Assembly (NCBI GenBank): GCA_030627625.1
Contig: DAOURR010000002.1
Span: 1 to 64,000, forward strand
Source: UBA3103 sp002365855
GTDB lineage: Bacteria > Bacillota > Desulfotomaculia > Desulfotomaculales > Pelotomaculaceae
Length of the DNA: 64,000 nt
Direction: 5' to 3'
A program made the translations under genes and the position numbers. Positions 8,437-16,482 of the stretch are shown here, in pieces (positions within the stretch are counted from its first letter, which is position 1; each line of letters begins with the position of its first letter). The notes beneath the pieces were generated by a model. It saw nothing but the letters and a program-made list of their open reading frames with translations. It had not been told where the DNA came from and searched no databases.

Positions 8437-9423
8437 CTATTTTAAAACCTGCCCGATAACTCTTAAAAAATTATCACCAAGTACTTGTTTTATTATTAAA
8501 TCACTATAACCTCTTTCGACTAAACCCTGTGTTATACATGGGTAACTTGTACAATCATCAATACCTTCTGGAAGGCACTCTGTACCGTCAAAATCCGAGC
8601 CCAACCCGACACAGCCCGCCCCACCCAAATTAATGGCATGATCAATGTGGTCCAATACCTCATCCAATGATGGCTTTTCTCCACCCAAAAAATCAGGAAC
8701 GAAATTTATTCCCATAACACCGCCTTTAATCGAAAGCGCCTTAATCTGATCATCAGTTAAGTTGCGTCGATGACCGGCGAGCGCCCTGCAGTTGGAATGA
8801 GAGGCAATTACAGGGTGTTTAGAAACCCTGATCACATCCCAGAATCCTTTATCTGCAAGGTGTGAGATGTCAACAAGCATTCCCAGCATGTTCATTTCTT
8901 CAACTACTTTTGCTCCAAATGGTGTCAACCCACTCTCCGAACCTTCATTACCCACACCAGCGCCAATTTCATTGTCCCCGTTCCAGGTCAGGGTTAAAAC
9001 CCGCACTCCAAGGCGGTAAAGCATGCGCAGCACGCTAATACTTCCCTGAAGCGCTTCCCCCCCTTCTACTGCTAGCAGTGCTGCAACTTTTCCTTTCGTT
9101 AAGGCTGACTCAAGGTCAATCTTTTTTTGGATATGTATAATTTCTTCTTTGTTGATTTCCATTTCCCTATGATAAAGATCAATTAGCTCCAGTGACCTTC
9201 GTGCTCCTTGTTCCTTGAATTCCGGTGAAATAAACGCAGCAAAAACTTGCACATTAATCCCACCATCCTTAAGACGCTTCAGGTCAAGGTGACCGCAGTT
9301 GGCCCGTTCGCCAAAGTTTCTTTTTTGGTGGAGCATTGCGGTAAGAGTATCACAATGAGCGTCAACCACTATACTATCACGATGCAGCTGCTCCCAGTGC
9401 TCATTGTTTGTTCTTAAAACCAA
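8437..9423 (-). CDS. Membrane dipeptidase (peptidase family M19)
   Basis: This 328-residue zinc dipeptidase of the renal dipeptidase family shows VVDAHCDTL near residues 18-26, an AVEGGEAL glutamate ligand near 120, HSNCRAL near 196-202, and GLGSDFDGTE near 273-282. The family cleaves dipeptides, including D-containing ones, and may act in peptide or cell-wall turnover. There is no signal peptide, so it is probably cytosolic. The start is TTG 9423, with GGGGGG eight bases upstream. It lies downstream of spoVS, separated by a terminator. Confidence 0.92.
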   Translation of the reverse strand: MVLRTNNEHWEQLHRDSIVVDAHCDTLTAMLHQKRNFGERANCGHLDLKRLKDGGINVQVFAAFISPEFKEQGARRSLELIDLYHREMEINKEEIIHIQKKIDLESALTKGKVAALLAVEGGEALQGSISVLRMLYRLGVRVLTLTWNGDNEIGAGVGNEGSESGLTPFGAKVVEEMNMLGMLVDISHLADKGFWDVIRVSKHPVIASHSNCRALAGHRRNLTDDQIKALSIKGGVMGINFVPDFLGGEKPSLDEVLDHIDHAINLGGAGCVGLGSDFDGTECLPEGIDDCTSYPCITQGLVERGYSDLIIKQVLGDNFLRVIGQVLK

Positions 9424-9495
9424 GAAGACGCCCCCCAGATCATTTTTATCAGAGCTAATCTAATATCATTAGCGTACATTATTTTCATACTTTCT

Positions 9496-9537
9496 AAATA
9501 CAATAAAACCTGTTTACTCATGTGAATAAACAGGTTT
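9496..9537 (-). terminator. Terminator after spoVS
   Basis: The minus strand shows an 11-bp stem, AAACCTGTTTA against TAAACAGGTTT, followed by a T-rich tail (TTATTGTATTT). It isolates spoVS as a single-gene unit. Confidence 0.75.
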
Positions 9538-9566
9538 GCTCACTAAACAATTAAATCTTTACAAAT

Positions 9567-9827
9567 CTAGCGTGGTTCAACAATCAGTTTAATGGCGGTC
9601 CTTTCCTCACCATCAATGATAATGTCAGTAAACGCAGGAATACAGATCAGGTCAACTCCGCTGGGTGCAACAAATCCTCTTGCAATAGCTACTGCTTTTA
9701 CTGCTTGGTTGATGGCGCCTGCTCCAATAGCCTGCATTTCGGCACATCCGCGTTCCCGGAGCACTCCGGCCAAGGCGCCTGCTACAGAATTTGGATTGGA
9801 CTTTGCTGAAACTTTTAAGACCTCCAT
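9567..9827 (-). CDS. spoVS: Stage V sporulation protein S
   Basis: This 86-residue protein is recognisable over its whole length as SpoVS (Alba-like fold): EVLKVSAKSNPNSVAGALAG at the start, IGAGAINQAVKAVAIARG in the middle, and IPAFTDIIIDGEERTAIKL near the end. In B. subtilis SpoVS is needed for progression to spore-coat assembly; its molecular role is likely nucleic-acid binding. It appears monocistronic, with a sigma-H-like promoter upstream and a terminator downstream. The ribosome-binding site is GAAGGAGG, seven bases before ATG 9827. Confidence 0.97.
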   Translation of the reverse strand: MEVLKVSAKSNPNSVAGALAGVLRERGCAEMQAIGAGAINQAVKAVAIARGFVAPSGVDLICIPAFTDIIIDGEERTAIKLIVEPR

Positions 9828-9891
9828 TGAGTAACCTCCTTCATTACTTTATAAAAAAACTTGTTGTCCTGAACTCCCTGTAAATAAAATA

Positions 9892-9920
9892 TATTTCGTT
9901 AATGGTTAGAAAATTCCTTT
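9892..9920 (-). promoter_or_regulatory. Sigma-H-like promoter of spoVS
   Basis: The minus strand reads AAAGGAATT, 11 bases, then AACGAAATA. Against the B. subtilis sigma-H pattern (RnAGGAwww, 11-12, RnnGAATww) only one defined position fails. It lies about 60 bases upstream of spoVS, which is sigma-H dependent in B. subtilis. Confidence 0.6.
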
Positions 9921-9962
9921 TAAAAACCATAAATATTTATAGATATTAATTTTTGTACAAAA

Positions 9963-10742
9963 TTATTCATAATTTTGGATGCGCCTAATTGCTGAAGCCT
10001 CTCCTGTATCTTCATCAATATCAATAACCACGCCATTCAATTGAAATGGTCCTGTAGCTACTTCAAAGTGCTGGGGAATTTGGGTCAAAAACTTTTCAAT
10101 AACGTTTTCCTTTTTTACCCCTATAACTGAGTTCCGCGGACCGGTCATGCCTAGATCTGTTATGTAAGCGGTGCCCCCCGGTAAGATGCATTCATCGGCA
10201 GTCTGTACGTGGGTGTGTGTTCCTACAACAGCAGATACCAGCCCATCCAGGTAAAGCCCCATAGCGACTTTTTCCGAAGTGGCCTCAGCATGGAAATCTA
10301 CAATCACCACCCTGGCCTCTTCCTTTAAACGAGCTACCACCTCACTCGCCTTACGAAAAGGGCAGTCAACAGACTGAAGAAAAACCCGTCCGGCAAGATT
10401 TATCACACCAACCTTAACCTTCCGGCGGGTTTCAAAAATACAATAGCCATAACCTGGAACACCTGGGGGATAATTAGCCGGCCTGACGATTCTCGTTTCC
10501 TTATCCAGGTAATCAAAGGCTTCTCTTTTATTCCAGACATGGTTGCCCATTGTAAGAACATCTACACCGGAAATAAATAATTCATTGGCTACCTCTTTTG
10601 TAATGCCCTTACCTCCGGCTGCGTTTTCGCCGTTTGCAATGATCATATCCAGATCGAATTCTCTTTTCAGGTCGCTCACATTAACCTTTATAGCCCTGCG
10701 GCCTGAACGCCCCACGACATCACCGATCATCAGCAGACGCAA
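9963..10742 (-). CDS. ymdB: YmdB-family metallophosphoesterase (2',3'-cyclic nucleotide phosphodiesterase)
   Basis: This is a 259-residue calcineurin-like phosphoesterase of the YmdB family. MIGDVVGRSGR lies at residues 5-15, ANGENAAGGKGIT near 36-48, MGNHVWNK near 66-73, VDFHAEATSEK near 148-158 and VGTHTHVQTAD near 173-183; together they give the bimetal centre. In B. subtilis YmdB hydrolyses 2',3'-cAMP and affects biofilm and motility gene expression, and it is encoded beside rny, as here with one gene between. The start is TTG 10742 with GGAGGTC upstream. Confidence 0.93.
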   Translation of the reverse strand: MRLLMIGDVVGRSGRRAIKVNVSDLKREFDLDMIIANGENAAGGKGITKEVANELFISGVDVLTMGNHVWNKREAFDYLDKETRIVRPANYPPGVPGYGYCIFETRRKVKVGVINLAGRVFLQSVDCPFRKASEVVARLKEEARVVIVDFHAEATSEKVAMGLYLDGLVSAVVGTHTHVQTADECILPGGTAYITDLGMTGPRNSVIGVKKENVIEKFLTQIPQHFEVATGPFQLNGVVIDIDEDTGEASAIRRIQNYE

Positions 10743-10757
10743 AAGCTTGACCTCCAG

Positions 10758-11279
10758 TTATTTGTTAAAGACAAGGACTCTGCCTTCCTCGCGGAAAGCA
10801 AAAAGATATTTTTTTTCTGTGGAACCTTTTATACTTTCAAGCATATGCTCGATCATTTCCTCTTGCGCAAGCATCTCTTCTTCAATCAGACTGTCATTTT
10901 CCTCTGTTACAAGGCTGTTATTTAAATGCTGGTGAAACAACTCAACAATTAGAGTTATTTCTTCCAGAACGAGAGTGTCAACATCTCGTTTGACCTCAAT
11001 CAATGTTAAATTGTCACATGTTTGATGACTTATAGATACCAATTTGGTTGACTTGCCTTCCAGAAGAGTATATACCTCAATACTGTTGATAATCTTTTCT
11101 TTTAAACTTATCAGTTCATTATTACCTAAAATCTGTGAGTATATGAATGTGAACTTAAACAACTGTTTCTCCGGGTCAAAATTTATAGTAGCCACTTCCG
11201 GGTATCGAACTAAAATAAAGATTAAAAGCCCAACGCTGTCCGTTAAACAATCTCTACTTCCTTTTTTACGAACTACCAA
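10758..11279 (-). CDS. Unknown protein, 173 aa, between rny and ymdB
   Basis: I do not recognise the family. The protein is soluble, with no membrane segment. Residues 1-110 look like an alpha/beta domain (GLLIFILVRYPEVATINFD...FTFIYSQIL). Residues 120-155 are very acidic and helical (ENDSLIEEEMLAQEEMIEH), and it ends in a short basic/hydrophobic strand. TTG 11279 is preceded by AGGAAGGTG at good spacing. It lies 16 bases upstream of ymdB and after the rny terminator, so it is probably co-transcribed with ymdB. A role in RNA turnover is only suggested by position. Confidence 0.7.
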   Translation of the reverse strand: MVVRKKGSRDCLTDSVGLLIFILVRYPEVATINFDPEKQLFKFTFIYSQILGNNELISLKEKIINSIEVYTLLEGKSTKLVSISHQTCDNLTLIEVKRDVDTLVLEEITLIVELFHQHLNNSLVTEENDSLIEEEMLAQEEMIEHMLESIKGSTEKKYLFAFREEGRVLVFNK

Positions 11280-11374
11280 TTATGTCACCTTCCTTACTGC
11301 CAAATAAATAGTGATTCTGTTTTGAATACATTATTCCTGCTTTTTTTCAAATCAACCAGTTAAAAATATCTTCC

Positions 11375-11408
11375 AAAAAATAAAGGGCCTTTAAAAGGCC
11401 CTTTATTT
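11375..11408 (-). terminator. Terminator overlapping the rny stop codon
   Basis: A perfect 12-bp stem (AAATAAAGGGCC / GGCCCTTTATTT) is followed by six T on the minus strand. The TAA of rny (11403-11405) lies inside the upstream arm. Confidence 0.88.
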
Positions 11409-12947
11409 CGCATATTCTACTACCCTTGTTTCCCTTATAATTACAACTTTAATCTGCCCCGGGTAGTCCAGTTCATTTTCTATCCTCTTTGTTATATCCC
11501 GCACCAGCCGTATAGCGGCCATGTCGTCAATTTTATCAGGTTTAACCATGATCCTAATTTCACGCCCTGCCTGAATTGCAAAAGACTTATCTACGCCCTC
11601 AAACGAATTTGCTATTTCCTCTAATTTCGTAAGTCTCTTAATATAGGATTCCAGAGTTTCGCGCCGGGCGCCAGGACGGGCGGCTGAAACCGCGTCCGCA
11701 GCCTGTACTAGAACGGCAATAATAGTTTTAGGCTCTTCATCACCATGATGGGCAGCTATTGCATGAATTACTTCGTGTGCCTCGCGATACTTAGTAGCCA
11801 GGTCAACTCCGATTGTAACGTGTGGACCCTCTACCTCATGGTCCACAGCCTTACCGATATCGTGCAGAAGTCCGGCTCTTTTTGCCATCTGGCTGTCCGC
11901 ACCAAGCTCTGAAGCCATCAAACCAGCTAGATGACACACTTCAATAGAATGCTTCAATACATTCTGCCCGTAACTTGTACGGTATTTGAGACGCCCCAGG
12001 ATATTAACAAGCTCGGGATGAATGTTGTGCACTCCCGTTTCAAAGGTTGCCTGTTCCCCCGCCTCTCTGATTTGGGTGTTAACTTCCTTTTGTGCCTTTT
12101 CAACCATTTCCTCAATACGGGCTGGATGAATCCTACCGTCTACTATAAGTTTTTCTAGGGCAATACGGGCCACTTCCCTGCGAATAGGATCAAATCCTGA
12201 AAGTATTACTGCCTCCGGTGTATCATCGATAATTAAATCTATACCTGTAAGCGTTTCAAAAGCCCTAATGTTTCTGCCCTCTCGTCCAATGATCCGTCCT
12301 TTCATTTCATCACTGGGAAGAGGTATAACTGCTACCGTTGTTTCTGCAACATGATCGGCAGCGCATCTCTGTATGGCCATAGAAATTATATCACGCGCCC
12401 TTTTTTCGCCTTCTTCTTTGGCCTTGTTTTCTATGTTTTTAATCATCATGGCTGCTTCATGCTGAATCTCTTTCTCAATGCCCGCCAGCAATATTTGCTT
12501 AGCATCCTCTGAAGTCAGCCCTGATATGCGTTCCAGTTCGCACAACTGACGGCTGTACACATCTTTGAGCTGAACTTTAATGGCATCGATTTCACTTTCC
12601 TTGCGGTTGAGCGATTCTTCTTTTTTCTCAATTGAATCTACCTTACGATCAAGCGTCTCTTCTTTCTGAACCAGACGCCTCTCCAATCTTTGAAGCTCTG
12701 ATCTACGTTCACGGTTTTCCCTTTCCATCTCATTACGCAATTTTAAGACTTCTTCGTTAGCCTCGAGAACTGCTTCTCTTTTCTTTGCTTCTGCTTCTTT
12801 ATCTGCCTCTTCAATGATCTTTTTTGATTCAACTTCAGCTGATACAATCTTAGCCTCTGCCAGGTACTTCCTCAGGAAATATCCCATAATGAAACCCACC
12901 AGGATGGCTCCAGTAATTATTAGAATTGCATTACTGCCTATGCCCAA
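11403..12947 (-). CDS. rny: Ribonuclease Y
   Basis: This membrane-anchored endoribonuclease initiates mRNA decay. Residues about 5-25 form the membrane anchor. Residues 30-190 are a long charged coiled coil. A KH domain with GRIIGREGRNIRAFE lies near 220-235. The HD domain with LLHDIGKAVDHEVEGPH lies near 360-378. The length of 514 aa matches the family (B. subtilis 520). TTG 12947 is chosen over GTG 12956 because GGAGGTG lies six bases before the TTG; GTG would be part of that site. Upstream lies a terminated structured RNA, so rny may depend on read-through or a promoter I cannot see. Confidence 0.97.
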   Translation of the reverse strand: MGIGSNAILIITGAILVGFIMGYFLRKYLAEAKIVSAEVESKKIIEEADKEAEAKKREAVLEANEEVLKLRNEMERENRERRSELQRLERRLVQKEETLDRKVDSIEKKEESLNRKESEIDAIKVQLKDVYSRQLCELERISGLTSEDAKQILLAGIEKEIQHEAAMMIKNIENKAKEEGEKRARDIISMAIQRCAADHVAETTVAVIPLPSDEMKGRIIGREGRNIRAFETLTGIDLIIDDTPEAVILSGFDPIRREVARIALEKLIVDGRIHPARIEEMVEKAQKEVNTQIREAGEQATFETGVHNIHPELVNILGRLKYRTSYGQNVLKHSIEVCHLAGLMASELGADSQMAKRAGLLHDIGKAVDHEVEGPHVTIGVDLATKYREAHEVIHAIAAHHGDEEPKTIIAVLVQAADAVSAARPGARRETLESYIKRLTKLEEIANSFEGVDKSFAIQAGREIRIMVKPDKIDDMAAIRLVRDITKRIENELDYPGQIKVVIIRETRVVEYAK

Positions 12948-12996
12948 ATTACTCACCTCCTATTTTTATGATGTTATTTGTAAATTTTATCTGAAC

Positions 12997-13022
12997 AAAA
13001 AAAACACCGAGTAAAACTCGGT
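12997..13022 (-). terminator. Terminator between the recX-rny RNA and rny
   Basis: The minus strand reads ACCGAG-TTTTA-CTCGGT then G and eight T. It lies downstream of the strong promoter at 13196-13224 and 50 bases upstream of rny, so it ends the short RNA described at 12997-13189 or attenuates rny. Confidence 0.85.
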
Positions 13023-13189
13023 AGAAAATGAACTAATACTACTTTTATACTTGTCCAGATCACGGTAAGAAATAGTCGTTAAGTGACATTATCTTAATGT
13101 TCGGCCCAAAAAATGCCGAACCACCTGAAAATATTGGACTTTATCTATATAAACCCGTACGAAGTAGTATCTAATTCTATTTTCTCCTA
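12997..13189 (-). ncRNA. Candidate structured RNA (about 190 nt) between recX and rny
   Basis: A near-consensus promoter predicts a 5' end near 13189, and the terminator ends near 12997. The first bases (13185-13162) pair with bases just before the terminator (13044-13023) in a 22-bp helix. The helix has only two single-base bulges, at 13178 and 13171. Inside are GUCCA/UGGAC, a 7-bp hairpin GUUCGGC/GCCGAAC (about 13101-13121) and a small AUUA/UAAU hairpin. Joined ends, own promoter and an abutting terminator resemble a free-standing RNA such as 6S RNA. A leader or riboswitch for rny is the alternative. I cannot assign a family by eye. Confidence 0.6.
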
Positions 13190-13195
13190 GGATAC

Positions 13196-13224
13196 ATTGT
13201 ACAGGTTTTTTTTAAAACTGTCAA
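13196..13224 (-). promoter_or_regulatory. Sigma-A promoter for the recX-rny RNA / rny
   Basis: The minus strand reads TTGACA, 17 bases, TACAAT, followed by a start point near 13189. The -35 is a perfect match and the -10 is five of six. Confidence 0.82.
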
Positions 13225-13241
13225 GACTTATCCCATTAACC

Positions 13242-13691
13242 TTATTGTCCAAAGAAGGTGCTGTGTACTATCGATATAGATCTATATGAAAATCCCCTGC
13301 GTTCAAGAAACCCTGCCAACCGTGCAAATGAGCATGAGCCGCCCAGGCTGCTTATTTTTTTCTGCGCCAATTTGATAGCTGCAGCGGATTCAGCTTCCTG
13401 GTCTAACTCATCCAGGAGTTCGTTGATTATTTCAACAGCGATGCCCTTTACCATCAATTCCCTCTTTAGCCTGTAAAATCCCCTTTTTGGATGCCTTTGC
13501 TCGATCCAGTCGTGGGCAAAGGCTCTATCATCAATGTAACCATAGCCTGCTAAATAATTAACAACCTTTATGGAGACCTCACCAGAAATACCATTTTGTT
13601 CCAGCCGTTTCTCAAGTTCAAAACTTGTTCGCCTGCGTGATGCCAAGATTCGATAAGCCAGAGTCCTGGCAGAATTGAATTCCGAATCCAC
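13242..13691 (-). CDS. recX: Regulatory protein RecX
   Basis: This 149-residue, mostly helical protein has the RecX repeats, including RILASRRRTSFELEKRL (residues 13-29) and YGYIDDRAFAHDWIEQR near 50-66. RecX modulates RecA filaments. The GTG start at 13691 directly follows the recA TAA, so the two are translated from one message. The C-terminus (FLERRGFSYRSI) is also typical. Length is normal for the short Firmicute form. Confidence 0.92.
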   Translation of the reverse strand: MDSEFNSARTLAYRILASRRRTSFELEKRLEQNGISGEVSIKVVNYLAGYGYIDDRAFAHDWIEQRHPKRGFYRLKRELMVKGIAVEIINELLDELDQEAESAAAIKLAQKKISSLGGSCSFARLAGFLERRGFSYRSISIVHSTFFGQ

Positions 13692-14732
13692 TTAAATGTC
13701 CCCGTTTCCCCCTGTGTCTGTTTGTTCATTTACAGGCTTCGCTCCACCAACATTTAGCGCCTGGCGTACTTTTAACTCGATCTCCCTAGTTTTTTCTGAG
13801 TGTTCTCTAAGATACTCCTTAACGTTCTCCCTTCCTTGTCCCATCCTTTCGTCACCATAGGAATACCAAGCGCCGCTTTTGGTAATAACATTTAAATCTG
13901 CGGCGATATCCAGGATGCTTCCCTCTTTTGATATGCCAAACCCGTACATAATGTCAAAGTCTGCCTGTTTAAACGGCGGGGCTACCTTATTCTTTACCAC
14001 TTTAACCTTGGTGCGTGTGCCTATAATATCCGTACCCTGTTTAATATTTTCCTGTTTTCGCACCTCCAGCCTGATCGTCGCATAAAACTTGAGGGCACGA
14101 CCGCCGGTAGTAGTCTCGGGCGAGCCGTATACTACACCCACTTTTTCACGAATCTGATTGATGAATATCACGGTTGTGCGAGATTTACTGATTGATCCGG
14201 TCAGTTTTCGAAGTGCCTGGGACATCAGACGGGCCTGAAGTCCAACGTGGGAATCCCCCATTTCACCTTCAATTTCTGCACGCGGAACAAGTGCAGCCAC
14301 ACTGTCAACAACTATAACATCAATCGCACCACTGCGGACCAATGCCTCGGCAATTTCCAGCGCTTGTTCACCGGTATCCGGCTGAGAGACCAGCAGGTTT
14401 TCTATATCCACTCCCAAATTTTTTGCGTATAAAGGGTCAAGCGCGTGCTCAGCGTCGACAAAAGCAGCCGTGCCGCCTGTCTTTTGAGCTTCTGCGATAA
14501 TATGCAGAGCAACTGTAGTCTTACCGGATGATTCCGGGCCGAATATCTCGACCACTCTTCCCCGCGGTACTCCCCCGACTCCAAGGGCTATGTCCAGCGT
14601 AAGCGCGCCGGTCGGTATAACGTCCACGTTTAATTTGGCGGAAGCCTCTCCAAGCTTCATTATGGAACCTTTTCCAAATTGACGTTCGATTTGTGCTAGA
14701 GCCAACTCCAAAGCTTTATGTTTATCCGACAA
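13692..14732 (-). CDS. recA: Recombinase RecA
   Basis: This 346-residue protein aligns by eye with RecA along its length. The Walker A motif GPESSGKT is at 65-72, the Walker B VIVVDSVAAL near 139-148, and the DNA-binding L2 region with INQIREKVGV near 192-201. It drives homologous recombination and LexA self-cleavage. The start is TTG 14732, with GGGGGC eight bases upstream. A LexA-type box overlaps the start region of its promoter, and recX follows directly, the usual arrangement of an SOS-inducible recA-recX unit. Confidence 0.98.
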   Translation of the reverse strand: MSDKHKALELALAQIERQFGKGSIMKLGEASAKLNVDVIPTGALTLDIALGVGGVPRGRVVEIFGPESSGKTTVALHIIAEAQKTGGTAAFVDAEHALDPLYAKNLGVDIENLLVSQPDTGEQALEIAEALVRSGAIDVIVVDSVAALVPRAEIEGEMGDSHVGLQARLMSQALRKLTGSISKSRTTVIFINQIREKVGVVYGSPETTTGGRALKFYATIRLEVRKQENIKQGTDIIGTRTKVKVVKNKVAPPFKQADFDIMYGFGISKEGSILDIAADLNVITKSGAWYSYGDERMGQGRENVKEYLREHSEKTREIELKVRQALNVGGAKPVNEQTDTGGNGDI

Positions 14733-14757
14733 ATGAACTGCCCCCTTTTGATATAAG

Positions 14758-14771
14758 TGAACACCTGTTCG
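14758..14771 (-). promoter_or_regulatory. LexA (SOS) operator of recA
   Basis: The minus strand reads CGAACAGGTGTTCA, matching the Gram-positive SOS box (CGAACRNRYGTTCG) except for the last base. It sits 12 bases downstream of the -10, over the expected start point, so LexA bound there would block initiation. Confidence 0.88.
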
Positions 14772-14783
14772 GTATCCGCTTTA

Positions 14784-14813
14784 ATTATAATGGTTATTTC
14801 TGGCTCGTGTCAA
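14784..14813 (-). promoter_or_regulatory. Sigma-A promoter of recA
   Basis: TTGACA, 18 bases, TATAAT on the minus strand: both hexamers are perfect. Only the 18-base spacer is slightly long. Confidence 0.88.
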
Positions 14814-14854
14814 TAAAAAAATAAATTATTAAAAGGGGGGTATGGATAAATTGT

Positions 14855-16447
14855 CTAACTCCTGCCCCGGGCCGGTTCAACACTTATGCGCCGCCCTAAC
14901 ACTGTTTGTCTGTGCATACAGTTAATTACACAGCCTGCCCAGTCATCCGGCACTTCTAAAAAAGAAAACTTTTCATAAATGCTTACGCTCCCGATGAAGT
15001 TTTCAGGAATTCCCGACTCCTCAACTATTGCCCGTACTAAATCGCCTGTTGAAATATTGTCTTTCCTCCCTATAGTTATAAAAAGCCTGACCATGCCATG
15101 ACGCCCGCCGGTATCACCATAAGATTCAGCAGCAGGTATTTCTACATCACCATTTTGAATCATTGAATATTTTATTGCAGCAGCGGCTATATCGATGGTA
15201 TCGTGATCGTCGACCAGAGATTCGACAATATTGCGGTAGTAACCTAGTTTTCCATCATTCAGCAGTTGATTGACCCGCTCTCTGACCACATCTCTCTGCC
15301 GGTCCTGGATATCAGCCTGTGAGGGCAATTTTTCACGTCGTATACGGGTCTTGGTCAGGTTTTCAATGAGTTTAAGCTGCTTATAGTCCCGCGGTCCGAC
15401 CAGAGTTATAGCTATACCGCTTTTGCCGGCGCGACCGGTACGACCTATCCTGTGGACATAAAACTCAGGGTCCTGCGGCATGTCGTAATTAATGACATGG
15501 GATACGTTTTCGATATCCAAACCCCTGGCGGCTACATCTGTTGCCACCAAATAATCGATTTGTCCAGTTTTGAACTGCCTCATCACATAATTTCGCTGGT
15601 GCTGGCTGAGATCGCCGTGCAGCGCCGCGGCCGGATATCCCCTGGCCTGTAAACCTGCCACAAGCTCGTCCACACCGCGCTTTGTTCTGCAGAACACTAT
15701 GGAAAGGGTAATGCTGGTCGTGTCTAGAATCCGGCAAAGACTTTCCAGTTTATTATGTTCACGTGTTTCATAATAAACCTGCTCAATGAGTGGAACTGTC
15801 AGGTTTTTCCTGCTGACGGTCACAAACTCGGGATTATTGAGGTACTTTTTTGACAGGCGTCGTATTTCCTCTGGCATAGTCGCTGAAAAAAGCATGGTCT
15901 GGCGATCGTGTGGTGTCGCCTGTAAAATAGATTCGATGTCTTCAATAAATCCCATGTCCAACATTTCGTCCGCTTCGTCAAGTACAACAATTTTGACTTT
16001 ATCCAACCACAGGGTTTTCCTGTTCAGGTGATCCAGCAGACGTCCGGGGGTACCGATTACCACCTGAACACCCTGCTTAAGGCCCCTGATTTGACGGTCA
16101 ATTGATTGTCCTCCGTAGATTGGCAGGGTGCGCACTCTCCTGTACTTGCCGATCCGGGAGATTTCCTCCGCAACCTGAATGGCCAATTCACGGGTTGGGG
16201 TAACAATCAAGGCCTGGACTCCGCCAAAACGGGTATTGGCCATTTCAACAATCGGAATTCCAAATGCAGCTGTTTTACCTGTTCCAGTTTGTGCCTGCCC
16301 GATTACGTCTCTTCCCTTAAACAGGAGGGGCACTGACTTTAGCTGAATGGGTGTTGGTTCCTCAAAACCCATATCAATAAGCGCATGGGATACTCTTTTG
16401 CTGATCTCCAACCCTCCGAAGGAGGTGGTTTCTTTTGATGTCGTCAT
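14855..16447 (-). CDS. cshA: DEAD-box RNA helicase with DbpA-type RNA-binding domain (CshA-like)
   Basis: This is a 530-residue helicase. The Q-motif region (FGGLEI...PTPIQ) precedes motif I AQTGTGKT (52-59). DEAD is at 157-160, SAT near 190, and the C-terminal RecA-like domain ends with HRIGRTGRAG near 335. After about 440 there is a small alpha/beta domain (VRLFITIGRKDNISTGDLVRAIVEES) typical of the DbpA RNA-binding domain. CshA-type helicases unwind RNA in cold adaptation and work with the RNase Y/RNase J/PNPase machinery, all encoded in this window. The ribosome-binding site is AAGGAGC before ATG 16447. Confidence 0.93.
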   Translation of the reverse strand: MTTSKETTSFGGLEISKRVSHALIDMGFEEPTPIQLKSVPLLFKGRDVIGQAQTGTGKTAAFGIPIVEMANTRFGGVQALIVTPTRELAIQVAEEISRIGKYRRVRTLPIYGGQSIDRQIRGLKQGVQVVIGTPGRLLDHLNRKTLWLDKVKIVVLDEADEMLDMGFIEDIESILQATPHDRQTMLFSATMPEEIRRLSKKYLNNPEFVTVSRKNLTVPLIEQVYYETREHNKLESLCRILDTTSITLSIVFCRTKRGVDELVAGLQARGYPAAALHGDLSQHQRNYVMRQFKTGQIDYLVATDVAARGLDIENVSHVINYDMPQDPEFYVHRIGRTGRAGKSGIAITLVGPRDYKQLKLIENLTKTRIRREKLPSQADIQDRQRDVVRERVNQLLNDGKLGYYRNIVESLVDDHDTIDIAAAAIKYSMIQNGDVEIPAAESYGDTGGRHGMVRLFITIGRKDNISTGDLVRAIVEESGIPENFIGSVSIYEKFSFLEVPDDWAGCVINCMHRQTVLGRRISVEPARGRS

Positions 16448-16482
16448 TATAATTGCTCCTTAAATAATAAATATTTACCAAA

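Noticed and set aside
13050..13070. GATCTGGACAAG in the recX-rny RNA resembles part of the TPP riboswitch
   Set aside because: The other TPP core (CUGAGA) and the two-arm layout are absent; the match is chance.
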